Positions 1-8,665 of a stretch of 51,315 nt of DNA are shown in pieces. The DNA comes from Flavobacteriales bacterium (GTDB lineage: Bacteria; Bacteroidota; Bacteroidia; Flavobacteriales_D; Sanyastnellaceae). The notes below the pieces were generated by a model. That model saw only the letters and a list, made by a program, of their open reading frames with translations, was not told where the DNA came from and ran no database searches. A program made the translations under genes and the position numbers. The stretch lies in assembly GCA_027491075.1 (NCBI GenBank), contig JAIXWX010000027.1:1-51315 (forward strand). The letters are read 5' to 3'. Every line of letters starts with the position of its first letter. Position 1 is the first letter of the stretch.

Positions 1-342
1 GCAAGCAACTACAACCCTGCAGCAACAGTAGATAATGGAACATGTATCATTCCTGGATGCACAAACCCTGTGGCAAGCAATTACAACCCTGCAGCAACAG
101 TAGATAATGGAACATGTATCATTCCTGGATGCACAAACCCTGCGGCAAGCAATTACAATCCTGCAGCAACAGTAGATAATGGAACATGCATCATTCCTGG
201 ATGCACAAACCCTGCGGCAAGCAATTACAATCCTGCAGCAACAGTAGATAATGGAACATGTATCATTCCTGGATGTACGAACCCTGTGGCTTGTAATTAT
301 AATCCATCAGCAAATCAAAACAATGGATCATGTATTCTACCA
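1..342 (+). repeat. 72-bp coding minisatellite
   Basis: Four near-identical 72-bp units lie at 1-72, 73-144, 145-216 and 217-288, followed by a diverged partial unit at 289-342. They differ at only a few third-codon positions (aac/aat, tgt/tgc, gtg/gcg), which suggests recent duplication. Each unit encodes 24 residues with two cysteines. The array runs off the left edge, so total copy number is unknown. Confidence 0.95.
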
Positions 343-1824
343 TCGATTTATTTTATTGATAATGATGGCGATGGTTTTGGAAACCCATCTATTTCTACTA
401 CTTCGTGCACACCGCTGATTGGTTATGTCGTGAACAGTTCCGATTGTAACGACAGTAATTTTAATATCAAACCGGGAGCGCAAGAAACATGCGGTGACAA
501 TGTAGATAATGATTGCGATGGTTTGACCGACGAAGGTTGCAATGGAGTTTTTGCTGCAAACGACTCCTACATCAATGCTACGTCCGTTGTTGTTGGCAAT
601 CCCAACGTTTGCTCTACCATTACCGGCGACTTGACATTGGCCTCTCCATCTTCAGAGTGTGAATCCACTTGTGTGACAGGAGAAGATTTGTGGTACACAT
701 TTACTGCTCCAACATCAGGTATTCGCATAAACGTTCAATCCAATGCATGCAACATTTTGATAGAAATTCAGGATGCAAGCGGAAATATGATTGACTGGGA
801 AAATCTTCAGGGTTCTATAGGAAATGAGATCTTGAATTTTGGAAACCTCACTCCTGGTTCCTCCTATTTTATTGCAGTTAGAAATTACAATTCATCACAA
901 GGAAATGGCACATTTAATTTGTGCTTAAGCAGAATGATGGAGTCTACTTGTGATCTCGGATACGGTCCATATTCTCTATGCAATCAGTTTAAGGCAGATT
1001 GGACAGGAACCAGTAATTATCAATTTGTATTCGAGCCAGCAGAAGGAGGTAGTCCATTGACGTTCACACAATGGGGTTCAACAAGAGTGCTTTTGGGATC
1101 TGTCGTTGGGTTGGCGTATAACACAGAGTACATTGTTTCAGTGAATGCGATTTACTCTATGAGCAATGGACTTGGGCAGATGGAAAACGTCTACGTGACG
1201 GGCACGAGCACTTGTATTATTGGCATTGGCTCTACTCCTTTGATGACTTTGCGCAATATTGATGTTTGCCCTGCGGTGAAGCAAGCAGGACAGTGGATTC
1301 AAGCAGGTCCTAGAGTATGTGGTGCGAACCAATATGAATGGGAGGTACAACGAGCTGATCAGTCATCTGTCGCCGTTTATGCATTTAGCCAAAACGGAAG
1401 TAGATTTTTACAAATCAGCGGTGCCAATGGCTTCATTAGCCCTGGGCAATACACTGTCCGAGTGCGACCAGTAGTGACGTCTTCAATTGAAATTCCTTTT
1501 GGACCTGCGCAATGCGTTACAGTAGCGGGCAATGCTCAAGGACAAACCATTATTGACCTTTCAAATAGCTCAGTACCCGATATCCAGATATTCCCGAACC
1601 CAGCCTCCAGTCAAATATTTATATGGAGTAACAAGTTCAATGAACATCTACAGGTCGAACTGTATGATATGAACGGAAGGATCATGGACGCGAGACTTTT
1701 CGTCCGCCAAGAATCAGGGGCTATAGAGCTTAATGGCTTGGACGCTTTGTCTAACGGTCTTTACATGGTAAAGATCACAACGGATGAAAAAACGTTCGTC
1801 CAGCGCTTAGTAGTTCGCCACTAA
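1..1824 (+). CDS. T9SS type A cargo protein with tandem repeats and a MopE-like motif (5'-truncated)
   Basis: The frame is open from base 1, so the true start lies upstream; the GTG at 70 is only an internal codon. The visible 607 residues hold about five 24-residue repeats of the type GCTNPAASNYNPAA (residues 1-114), then an Asp/Asn/Cys-rich segment (about 120-180, DNDGDGFGN...CDGLTDEGC) resembling the MopE-type metal-binding motif. A pre-peptidase-C-like beta domain follows (about 183-305), then a fibronectin-like stretch. The C-terminal 80 residues (IQIFPNPASSQIFIW...GLYMVKI) form a type A T9SS sorting domain. This is a surface or secreted protein exported by T9SS and probably calcium-stabilised. 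The substrate or partner is unknown. A terminator follows directly. Confidence 0.88.
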   Translation, partial: ASNYNPAATVDNGTCIIPGCTNPVASNYNPAATVDNGTCIIPGCTNPAASNYNPAATVDNGTCIIPGCTNPAASNYNPAATVDNGTCIIPGCTNPVACNYNPSANQNNGSCILPSIYFIDNDGDGFGNPSISTTSCTPLIGYVVNSSDCNDSNFNIKPGAQETCGDNVDNDCDGLTDEGCNGVFAANDSYINATSVVVGNPNVCSTITGDLTLASPSSECESTCVTGEDLWYTFTAPTSGIRINVQSNACNILIEIQDASGNMIDWENLQGSIGNEILNFGNLTPGSSYFIAVRNYNSSQGNGTFNLCLSRMMESTCDLGYGPYSLCNQFKADWTGTSNYQFVFEPAEGGSPLTFTQWGSTRVLLGSVVGLAYNTEYIVSVNAIYSMSNGLGQMENVYVTGTSTCIIGIGSTPLMTLRNIDVCPAVKQAGQWIQAGPRVCGANQYEWEVQRADQSSVAVYAFSQNGSRFLQISGANGFISPGQYTVRVRPVVTSSIEIPFGPAQCVTVAGNAQGQTIIDLSNSSVPDIQIFPNPASSQIFIWSNKFNEHLQVELYDMNGRIMDARLFVRQESGAIELNGLDALSNGLYMVKITTDEKTFVQRLVVRH

Positions 1825-1834
1825 TAATGATAGC

Positions 1835-1885
1835 ACTCACACACGAGGAGAACCTTGAAATCCTTGCGTGTGAGTTTTTTTTTTT
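1835..1885 (+). terminator. Rho-independent terminator after the truncated cargo gene
   Basis: The stem ACTCACAC (1835-1842) pairs with GTGTGAGT (1868-1875), followed by a run of 11 T. It starts 10 bases after the TAA stop of the upstream gene. Confidence 0.85.
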
Positions 1886-1889
1886 ATTT

Positions 1890-2255
1890 CTAGTGTTTTA
1901 AAGACTCTACAAGGTTATCGATTAGAATTTTTTCCAAGATAACTTTTCGATGGAGATTTTTGTCACAGACGATTACTTGAACATCTGTTTCGTACTCAGA
2001 CTTTTTTCTGAGTTTTATGGTCATTCCAAAGCCCAAAATATGCGACGCATCAATCACCGTTTCATTGGCTCGATTTTGAATGGAGTCGAGTGTAAACTTC
2101 ATGTTTTCAACTCGAAGGTTCATGGCTGTTCGGATAATGTACATTAGTTTTTCTTCCATATACTCCATTGCATATGGAAAGGCTCTTTCAGAATAGGCTT
2201 CGGAAAACCGAATTAACAATTTGCGTGAAAACGCAGTATTCGCTAGTATGCCCAT
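1890..2255 (-). CDS. Hypothetical protein downstream of tsaD
   Basis: I do not recognise this 121-residue protein. The frame stays open to 2342, but that longer form would begin with TTG and overlap tsaD by 29 bases. The first ATG is at 2255, 58 bases after the tsaD stop, so I chose it. The protein has no signal peptide, no membrane segment and no cysteine-rich motif. It looks mixed alpha/beta, with an Arg/Lys- and Glu-rich middle (AYSERAFPYAMEYMEEKL) and a basic KLRKKSEYETDVQVIV strand region. It may be co-transcribed as the last gene of an apbE-like/tsaD operon. It could be a spurious frame, but its length and ordinary composition make a real gene more likely. Confidence 0.5.
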   Translation of the reverse strand: MGILANTAFSRKLLIRFSEAYSERAFPYAMEYMEEKLMYIIRTAMNLRVENMKFTLDSIQNRANETVIDASHILGFGMTIKLRKKSEYETDVQVIVCDKNLHRKVILEKILIDNLVESLKH

Positions 2256-2313
2256 GTTCGTTGTAATTAAGGATGTCCTAATTACGCAAAAAATAATCGA
2301 ATTGTCAAGTGCA

Positions 2314-3327
2314 CTAGAGACTTGCTTTTGGACTTGGAACAAGGTTCAATTCTGCGAATCTATTGTCTAGAAACTCGAAATAGGCAGATATTCCAATCAT
2401 CGCAGCATTGTCAGTTGTGAATTCGATTGGTGGGATATAACATGGAATATTCAATTGTGAAGACAATTCAGAAAAAAGATAACGGAGACGTGAATTTGCG
2501 CTAACTCCTCCCGCTAATGCAATTGATTTTGGCTTAACTTGAGTACATGCTTTTTTCAGTTTTATAAGCAAGTAACTGACCACTGCCTCTTGAAAAGATG
2601 CACAGATATCTGAAATATTATCTTCAATGAAACACTCGTTTTTTTCTTTTTCCTTTCTTAAGAAATATAACAAAGAAGTTTTTAAGCCACTAAAACTGTA
2701 TTTAAGATCTGGTGTCTCAGGAAATGGAAATTTGAATTTTTGAGGATTGCCGTTCTTGGAATACTTGTCAATCATTGGTCCACCTGGATATGGCAGTCCC
2801 AGCACTTTTGCAGCTTTATCAAAAGCTTCTCCAGCGGCATCGTCGATGGTTCTTCCTATTTCTTTCAATTCATTAGGCGAAGAAACTAAGACGAGCTGAG
2901 TATGTCCACCAGAGACGGTTAAACAAAGCATTGGAAATTCAGGTAGTGGCGTTCCGCTATCGATGAAATGAGCTTGCACATGCGCCTTCATATGATCAAC
3001 TGCAATCAGCGGCACATTCAATCCCATCGAAAGGCTTTTTGCAAATGAAATCCCCACCAGCAACGCTCCAGAAAGACCGGGACCCGCAGTTACAGCGATG
3101 GCAGAAAGATCAGAAAATGAAATCCCGGAGTCATTCAATGCTTTTTGAATAGTAGGGACGATATTTTGTTGATGCGCCCTACTAGCCAATTCAGGCACTA
3201 CTCCGCCGTATTGTTCGTGTACCTTTTGTGTCGCAATCACATTGGAAATCACCTTTCGACCTTGCAGCACCGCCACACCTGTTTCATCGCAACTTGATTC
3301 TATGGCAAGGATTACCGGTTCTTTCAC
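2314..3327 (-). CDS. tsaD: tRNA N6-adenosine threonylcarbamoyltransferase TsaD
   Basis: TsaD transfers the threonylcarbamoyl group from threonylcarbamoyl-AMP to A37 of ANN-decoding tRNAs, working with TsaB/TsaE in the cytoplasm. The 337-residue length is typical. The N-terminal ASKHA signature (ILAIESSCDETGVAV), the metal-binding histidines in DHMKAHVQAH (H112, H116), SGGHTQL and the C-terminal TTDNAAMIG motif are all present. The start is GTG at 3327, inside a GTGA 4-base overlap with the stop of the ApbE-like gene, so the two are translationally coupled. Identification is secure. Confidence 0.97.
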   Translation of the reverse strand: MKEPVILAIESSCDETGVAVLQGRKVISNVIATQKVHEQYGGVVPELASRAHQQNIVPTIQKALNDSGISFSDLSAIAVTAGPGLSGALLVGISFAKSLSMGLNVPLIAVDHMKAHVQAHFIDSGTPLPEFPMLCLTVSGGHTQLVLVSSPNELKEIGRTIDDAAGEAFDKAAKVLGLPYPGGPMIDKYSKNGNPQKFKFPFPETPDLKYSFSGLKTSLLYFLRKEKEKNECFIEDNISDICASFQEAVVSYLLIKLKKACTQVKPKSIALAGGVSANSRLRYLFSELSSQLNIPCYIPPIEFTTDNAAMIGISAYFEFLDNRFAELNLVPSPKASL

Positions 3328-4355
3328 TGTTCCTCCTCTGCAATTTTTGAAATGATCATTTCATTGAACCCCTCTGTCGATGCGGAAGAAATTTCATTTT
3401 CGTTCTTATAAAACACCCAGCTATGAATATTGGTGTCCTCGTTTTCTTCATACCAAACAAATGCTTGTTCGATTCCCATGATTAGAAAAGCTTCTGAAAA
3501 AATTTCTGCATCCACAGCTCTGCTTGAGGCGACAGCTGCATACAACATTTCATTGTCTACTGGATATCCATAGGATGGATCAATCATATTCCTTTTTTCC
3601 TTTGTGGTCTTATATGAAAAAGCACCATTTATTAGTCGTATGCTCTTATCAGCAGTATCAGTGGTGATATTCATTCGCACTATGTTCAAGGAGTCTATTA
3701 TTGCACCATGACAAACAGTTAAGTAATCAACATTGATGCGATATTGGGTTGCGCCCAGAGAAGACAACAAGCTGCTAATTGCATCCGCCCAATAGGCCAC
3801 TGCTATCGACGTTAGATCCAATTCCGACCTTGGATCTTTTTTTCTAATCAAACTCTTAAAATACTTGTTTGAGTCATCGTGAATTTCGTTGAGATCAAAA
3901 TTGTCATTGAATCCAACGAATTGAAAAAGTGAATCCAAATTAGGCTCCCCGCCTACTCCACTAAAAGATCGTGAGTACCATTCTCGGCGAATTGGGTTTA
4001 ACGTAGGATCCCAGCTAGTTTTTGACTTTCTATTCGCTTCTTTTGCTAGGTCGAATACTATTCCAAACACCAATGTCGAATCATAGAACGCAAAAGAACT
4101 ATCTGTGCTTTTGTAAGCGTTCAATCTGCCAATCACTGAGTTAGGACTGTATGGATTAAAGTTTTTTGCGAAAAGCAAATTAAGACTGTCTATTTGATCT
4201 GCCAGATCCAAAGTATCTCCTATTACATCAATGGAATAACTTTTGCCGAGAATAGTTCCGGTATATTGTCGTCCTTGGAAAGAAGCATTCTTCTTGCTGC
4301 ACGAACAAACAAGTATTATAAACCCTATGAACAGAAGAAAACTTCTATTTTTCAT
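3324..4355 (-). CDS. ApbE-like (FAD:protein FMN transferase family) lipoprotein, divergent active site
   Basis: This 343-residue protein has a lipoprotein signal peptide (hydrophobic residues 4-16, Cys at 17 or 19, then SKK). Its layout follows ApbE: an early EIDSLNLLFAKNFNPYSPNS region, DPTLNPIRREWY, DLTSIAVAYWADAISSLL, MIDPSYGYPV and SSRAVDAEIFSEAFLIMG. Canonical ApbE proteins attach FMN covalently to Thr of RnfG/NqrB-type subunits in the periplasm. Several usual signatures are altered here: the expected DLGGIAKGYAVD is DLTSIAVAYWAD (the Lys is lost), and the Gly-Gly of the VNIGGE segment is replaced by INVDYL. It may therefore be a non-catalytic or specialised homologue. It overlaps tsaD by 4 bases. 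Confidence 0.75.
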   Translation of the reverse strand: MKNRSFLLFIGFIILVCSCSKKNASFQGRQYTGTILGKSYSIDVIGDTLDLADQIDSLNLLFAKNFNPYSPNSVIGRLNAYKSTDSSFAFYDSTLVFGIVFDLAKEANRKSKTSWDPTLNPIRREWYSRSFSGVGGEPNLDSLFQFVGFNDNFDLNEIHDDSNKYFKSLIRKKDPRSELDLTSIAVAYWADAISSLLSSLGATQYRINVDYLTVCHGAIIDSLNIVRMNITTDTADKSIRLINGAFSYKTTKEKRNMIDPSYGYPVDNEMLYAAVASSRAVDAEIFSEAFLIMGIEQAFVWYEENEDTNIHSWVFYKNENEISSASTEGFNEMIISKIAEEEQ

Positions 4356-4418
4356 GCGGCGAAATTAACCACTAACTTTGATTCTTCCTTTTCTGTTTGT
4401 TTTAATACGCTTGATGTT

Positions 4419-5681
4419 ATGAACCACTCGTTTTTGATTTCTTTCTTTTTGATATTTAGTTACTTAAATTCTCTTTCACAAGGCCAAGCTATTGAGAACA
4501 GGATCTTCACCAATGCCATTCGTACTCCTTTGGTTCATCCAGTAGGAGATCCACTAGGAGATGCGTACACCAGTTTTCCCGGCGGAAATACTTTAGAATT
4601 TCACTTTGATGAGTTAGGCACCGAAAGAAAAGACTATCGATTTGCTGTTTATCACTGCGATAGACTTTGGAATATTTCCGACTTAAACTCCTCGGAATAT
4701 TTACAAGGTTTTTTTATCCAAGACATCAACAACGTGGAATATAGTTTTAATACACAATTAGAGTTTTTACACTACACCTTCACATTTCCAGATGTGATGA
4801 GCAAGCCTACTCGTTCGGGAAACTATGCAATTGTTGTTTATGAAGATGGCGAGCCTTTGGATCAACCTGTTATAACCTACCGTATCGTGGTGGCGGAATC
4901 GGCAGTGAATGTTCAAATGTGGCAAACTCAAAATAGTTCCGTATCAGAGCGGTTCCAAAGACAGGAGCTTGATTTTAGAATAAATGCTAAGGACATTCAA
5001 CTTATCTCTCCAGGCCAGAATCTACACGTTACCTTAATGCAAAACAACGACTGGAACACCGCAATAACTGAGCTGAAGCCTTCATGGTCCGTGGATGGTG
5101 TGTTTACATATGACTACAATGGAGAAAATAGCTTTCTATCCGGTTCAGAGTTTCGATTTTTTGAAGTTAAAAGTGTAAAATTTGCGAGTATTGAAGTGAG
5201 TCAGCTGGTTCAGCAAGAAGATGGATTTCACGTCTATTTACGTCCAGATTTATTGACTGGTAATCAACCCTATGTAACGAACTTCGACCTCAATGGCCGA
5301 TTTCTGATTCGCAATGATTTGGCAGATAATCCACATTTAGAGTCCGAATATTTGATTACTCACTTTAGTTTGCCTACCATTCCTTTTTATGAGGCCGATA
5401 TGTATATTGACTGTTATGAATATGACTTTCGAAGAGAACTCTATAAATGCAGTTACAACGACAAAACAAAAGCCTACGAAGCTACTATTCCGATTAAGCA
5501 AGGGTATTTCAATTATAGATATATCCTATTTGATCGTTACCATCCCAAAGGTGACTGGTCTGTAACCGAAGGCAATTTCCATGTAACGGAAAATGAATAT
5601 CGATTAATCGTTTACTACTACGATCGCCTGATAGGTTCCGACAGGGTTTTATCATCTACGATCTTCAGCACCAGACAGTAG
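4419..5681 (+). CDS. Type IX secretion system plug protein (DUF5103 family)
   Basis: This is a 420-residue periplasmic protein with a signal peptide (residues 2-20, MNHSFLISFFLIFSYL). The body matches the DUF5103 family: an N-terminal strand-rich domain with the hallmark YRFAVYHCDRLWNISDL, an Ig-like central region, and a C-terminal TFVD-like domain ending in YRLIVYYYDRLIGSDRV. In Flavobacterium the plug closes the periplasmic side of the SprA translocon when no substrate is bound. The frame is open back to 4194, but the ATG at 4419 is the only start that gives a signal peptide. It fits the many T9SS cargo genes nearby and converges on the next gene with no spacer. Confidence 0.85.
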   Translation: MNHSFLISFFLIFSYLNSLSQGQAIENRIFTNAIRTPLVHPVGDPLGDAYTSFPGGNTLEFHFDELGTERKDYRFAVYHCDRLWNISDLNSSEYLQGFFIQDINNVEYSFNTQLEFLHYTFTFPDVMSKPTRSGNYAIVVYEDGEPLDQPVITYRIVVAESAVNVQMWQTQNSSVSERFQRQELDFRINAKDIQLISPGQNLHVTLMQNNDWNTAITELKPSWSVDGVFTYDYNGENSFLSGSEFRFFEVKSVKFASIEVSQLVQQEDGFHVYLRPDLLTGNQPYVTNFDLNGRFLIRNDLADNPHLESEYLITHFSLPTIPFYEADMYIDCYEYDFRRELYKCSYNDKTKAYEATIPIKQGYFNYRYILFDRYHPKGDWSVTEGNFHVTENEYRLIVYYYDRLIGSDRVLSSTIFSTRQ

Positions 5682-6446
5682 TTAATCTTGATCAAACTCA
5701 TAGTCAGAATCTTTGAAGAAGATCTCCTTTCGTTTTTGAATCTTATAATCCTTAAACTTTTCTTTTACATAAATGAGAAAATCATATTGGGAAGAGGATT
5801 TCAAAAAATCATCGCTAACATTCAAATACGTTATAAAATCATCAAATTGCTCATTAGAAAGTTGAATGATGTCGTAGTCCACATAGTGATGAAACAAGTC
5901 TTTAAGTAAGGCCCTTTTTTTATCTTCATTTTCAAGTCTAGCCTTTTCACGGATACTTGCCTCTCTTTTACTAAATTGTTGATATAAGAAAGTAATTGGA
6001 CTCACCACGGCACTAATTCCAGAGATCATATAATCTTCCTCATTGTATCCTAAATCTTCAATTTCTTTTTGAATTTGCTCAAGATCTTTTGGTGCAAAAA
6101 TTTCGACGGTTGCTAAAGTCTCTGTTCGAAAGTCGAGATAGGTTACAGGACGATATACCTCTCTAGGAATGGAGTCTTTGAAGGATATTTTTCTCGAGTA
6201 ATATCCTAGGGAAGTTATAACCAAAGTATCCGATTTGAAGCAACTAACAGTATAGGAACCATCTGCCTTACCAAACGCTCCAGTTTTGGTTCTTTGGTTG
6301 ATGACAATCACATTCGATATGGGTTGGCTATTTTCTTCTTTTATTCTACCGGAAACCTGGATTATAGTGCTATCTACCTGAGAGTGAGATACTAAGGCAA
6401 AAAATGGAAGAAATAATATAAGAAATTTCCGCGGATTTAACGTCAT
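5682..6446 (-). CDS. Exported protein with a carboxypeptidase-regulatory-like domain
   Basis: The 254-residue product has a signal peptide (residues 8-22, FLILFLPFFALVSHSQ). A CarboxypepD_reg-like beta-sandwich follows (about 28-100, SGRIKEENSQPISNVIVIN...LVITSLGYYSRKI). The C-terminal half is charged and probably helical, with Lys/Glu-rich stretches and no sorting domain. In Bacteroidota such proteins are common periplasmic or outer-membrane-associated factors of unknown role. No beta-barrel follows the regulatory domain, so it is not a TonB receptor. The start at ATG 6446 is supported by the signal peptide. Its stop abuts that of the plug-protein gene, tail to tail. Confidence 0.75.
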   Translation of the reverse strand: MTLNPRKFLILFLPFFALVSHSQVDSTIIQVSGRIKEENSQPISNVIVINQRTKTGAFGKADGSYTVSCFKSDTLVITSLGYYSRKISFKDSIPREVYRPVTYLDFRTETLATVEIFAPKDLEQIQKEIEDLGYNEEDYMISGISAVVSPITFLYQQFSKREASIREKARLENEDKKRALLKDLFHHYVDYDIIQLSNEQFDDFITYLNVSDDFLKSSSQYDFLIYVKEKFKDYKIQKRKEIFFKDSDYEFDQD

Positions 6447-6521
6447 GGTTTTGCCAAAATCAACTTTTGTGCCTGCAAATTACAGACAATGAATTCAATA
6501 AAAAGTTACAATTTTTAGTAA

Positions 6522-6549
6522 TTGTACAAAATACACTTAGTTATCTTTG
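6522..6549 (+). promoter_or_regulatory. Bacteroidota-type promoter
   Basis: A TTG at 6522-6524 lies 17 bases upstream of TATCTTTG (6542-6549), matching the Bacteroidota TTTG / TAnnTTTG pattern. The predicted transcript would start about 15 bases before the ATG at 6571. Confidence 0.6.
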
Positions 6550-6570
6550 AAACAGATAACCAAACGCATT

Positions 6571-8586
6571 ATGAAAAAATCTCTATTCTTATTTTTAGCA
6601 CTTGTTTTTCTTGGAGCATTTAGTTCCCAATCTCAAACCAATCAGATCACGCTCAAGGTCAACATGAGCGATCAAACAGTATCACCAAATGGTGTTCACG
6701 TAGCGGGCAGTTTTCAAGATTGGAATCCTTCATCCACTCCGATGATCGATGAAGGAAATGGTATTTATTCTTACACGTTTGAGGCAAGCGAGTTTGCCAA
6801 TTTGAATTTTAAATTTATCAATGGTAATGATTGGCCTCAATCAGAAGCTGTGCCCGCTGCATGTGGGCTTCCAGATGGCTTTGGAGGGTATAATAGAATT
6901 TTAGAAACAGGTGGAGTCGATGTTATCTATGGTCCCGTCTGTTTTGGAGAGTGTGTTAATTGTATTTCTGTCGTTGAGCTAACCACTGTAAACTTAACGC
7001 TTCGCGTAAACATGAGTGAGCAAACCGTTTCTCCAAACGGAGTGCATGTTGCTGGTAATTTTCAAGAATGGAATCCGTCTTCAACTCCGTTGACCCCTGT
7101 AGGCAATGGTGTTTATGAAGTGACTGTGGAAGTTCCTGCCAATGAAGATGCAGTTTTCAAGTTTATCAATGGGAATGATTGGCCACAACAAGAAACAGCT
7201 CCTTTGGACTGTGCAGTTGGAGATGGTTTTGGTGGAAGCAATCGTGTTTTAGCTGTTGCTGACATGGATATGACCTTTGGTCCTGTTTGTTTTGGAGAGT
7301 GTCAAGACTGTGCTCCTATAGTTGACCCTAATTTGGTTACTGTAGTCTTCCAAGTGAATATGAGCAATACCAATGTGAGTGCCAATGGTGTTCACCTTGC
7401 TGGCAATTTCCAAGGCTGGAATCCGAATGGAACGATTATGAACGATTTAGGAGGTAGCATTTATGAGATCGCGTACGAAGTAGAGGCCAATAGTACTATT
7501 GAGTTTAGATTCATTAACGGAAGCGAATGGGCAGATGCCGAAATAGTTCCTGCTGAATGCGGGATAATCAATGATTTTGGAGAGTACAACAGAACGCTCA
7601 ATGTTGGAGACAGCAATCAGGCATTTGGCCCAGTATGCTTTAGTGAATGCAGTGACTGCGAAATTGTGGTACCCACGATGGTTATTTTCCAAGTAGATAT
7701 GTCCAACGAAACGGTTTCAACCGAGGGCGTATATATCGCTGGAAGCTTTAATGACTGGGACCCCACAGCGACGCAGCTTGTGGATGGAGGAAACGGATTA
7801 TACCAAGGAATTGCATTTATCAATCCTGGGACTACGGTTCAATATAAGTTCTTGAACGGTCCAGCTTTCGCAGGAGAAGAAACTGTACCGATGGAATGTG
7901 GCGTTATCAATGATTTTGGTGGGTATGATAGACAAATAGAGGTAGGAACGGAAATGATCACCACGGAAATGGTTTGTTTTGGAACTTGCTCTGCTTGTGT
8001 TGTGATACCCAGCGTTGAGCTCACCTTTAATGTTGACATGACTGGTCAGGTAGTGAGCGCGCAAGGTGTTCATGTGGCCGGAACATTCAACGACTTCTCC
8101 CCTTCCTCTACCATCATGACCAATGTTAGCGGAAACCTATACAGTGTAACTGTTTCAGCACCGCAGAATCAAACTATACTTTACAAGTTTATCAATGGAA
8201 ATGACTGGCCTTTTGTGGAAAGCGTTCCATTTGAATGTGGCGTAAGCGATGGTTTTGGTGGATACAATCGCAGCATTGTTACTGATGATGTAGATATCAA
8301 TCTTCCAACTGTTTGTTTCAGTTCTTGTGTAGCCTGTGTTCCTGATGCGGTGAACGAGGTTTCTAACGAAATGCTTTCATTTTATCCAAATCCGGCTTCT
8401 TCAGTGATTACAGTTCAAGGAAATTATAGAGGTAATTTCAAGATAGTTAATTCCATTGGAAGCTTGGTGGCTATGGGAACGATGAATAGTGAATTTCAAC
8501 AATTAGATCTTTCTGGCTTATCCGAAGGACTTTATATTATTTATACTGATAAGCAAATGGAACTCGGCCGTTTCATCAAAGAATAG
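6571..8586 (+). CDS. T9SS-secreted protein with five CBM48-like/glycogen-binding-type repeats
   Basis: The product has 671 residues with a signal peptide (1-21). Five tandem domains of about 114 residues start near 25, 140, 255, 369 and 482, each opening with VNMSxQTVSxxGVHVAGxFxxW. This is the E-set fold seen in AMPK/CBM48 and CBM20-type carbohydrate-binding modules. Each domain ends with a distinctive tail: NGNDWPxxExVPxxCG, DGFGGYNR, then CFxxCxxC. The four cysteines per domain probably form disulfides. The last 75 residues (LSFYPNPASSVITVQG...GLYIIYTD) are a type A T9SS sorting domain. I infer a secreted glycan-binding protein with no visible catalytic domain. The frame opens earlier with a TTG inside the promoter, so ATG 6571 is the start. 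Confidence 0.85.
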   Translation: MKKSLFLFLALVFLGAFSSQSQTNQITLKVNMSDQTVSPNGVHVAGSFQDWNPSSTPMIDEGNGIYSYTFEASEFANLNFKFINGNDWPQSEAVPAACGLPDGFGGYNRILETGGVDVIYGPVCFGECVNCISVVELTTVNLTLRVNMSEQTVSPNGVHVAGNFQEWNPSSTPLTPVGNGVYEVTVEVPANEDAVFKFINGNDWPQQETAPLDCAVGDGFGGSNRVLAVADMDMTFGPVCFGECQDCAPIVDPNLVTVVFQVNMSNTNVSANGVHLAGNFQGWNPNGTIMNDLGGSIYEIAYEVEANSTIEFRFINGSEWADAEIVPAECGIINDFGEYNRTLNVGDSNQAFGPVCFSECSDCEIVVPTMVIFQVDMSNETVSTEGVYIAGSFNDWDPTATQLVDGGNGLYQGIAFINPGTTVQYKFLNGPAFAGEETVPMECGVINDFGGYDRQIEVGTEMITTEMVCFGTCSACVVIPSVELTFNVDMTGQVVSAQGVHVAGTFNDFSPSSTIMTNVSGNLYSVTVSAPQNQTILYKFINGNDWPFVESVPFECGVSDGFGGYNRSIVTDDVDINLPTVCFSSCVACVPDAVNEVSNEMLSFYPNPASSVITVQGNYRGNFKIVNSIGSLVAMGTMNSEFQQLDLSGLSEGLYIIYTDKQMELGRFIKE

Positions 8587-8613
8587 GAATCTTCAAATTA
8601 ATATTAGATTAAC

Positions 8614-8645
8614 AAATATACCCTCCAAAAAAGAGGGTATATTTG
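8614..8645 (+). terminator. Perfect hairpin terminator, with a TAnnTTTG element in its 3' arm
   Basis: A 12-bp perfect stem pairs AAATATACCCTC (8614-8625) with GAGGGTATATTT (8633-8644) across a 7-base A-rich loop. The U-tract is short (ATTT), so termination may be modest. The right arm plus one base forms TATATTTG (8638-8645), a match to the Bacteroidota -7 element, placed 20 bases before the next ATG. Confidence 0.65.
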
Positions 8646-8665
8646 CTTTATACTGTAATGAGATC

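Noticed and set aside
1-342. Possible CRISPR array
   Set aside because: The 72-bp units are contiguous with no unique spacers and are in-frame coding repeats.
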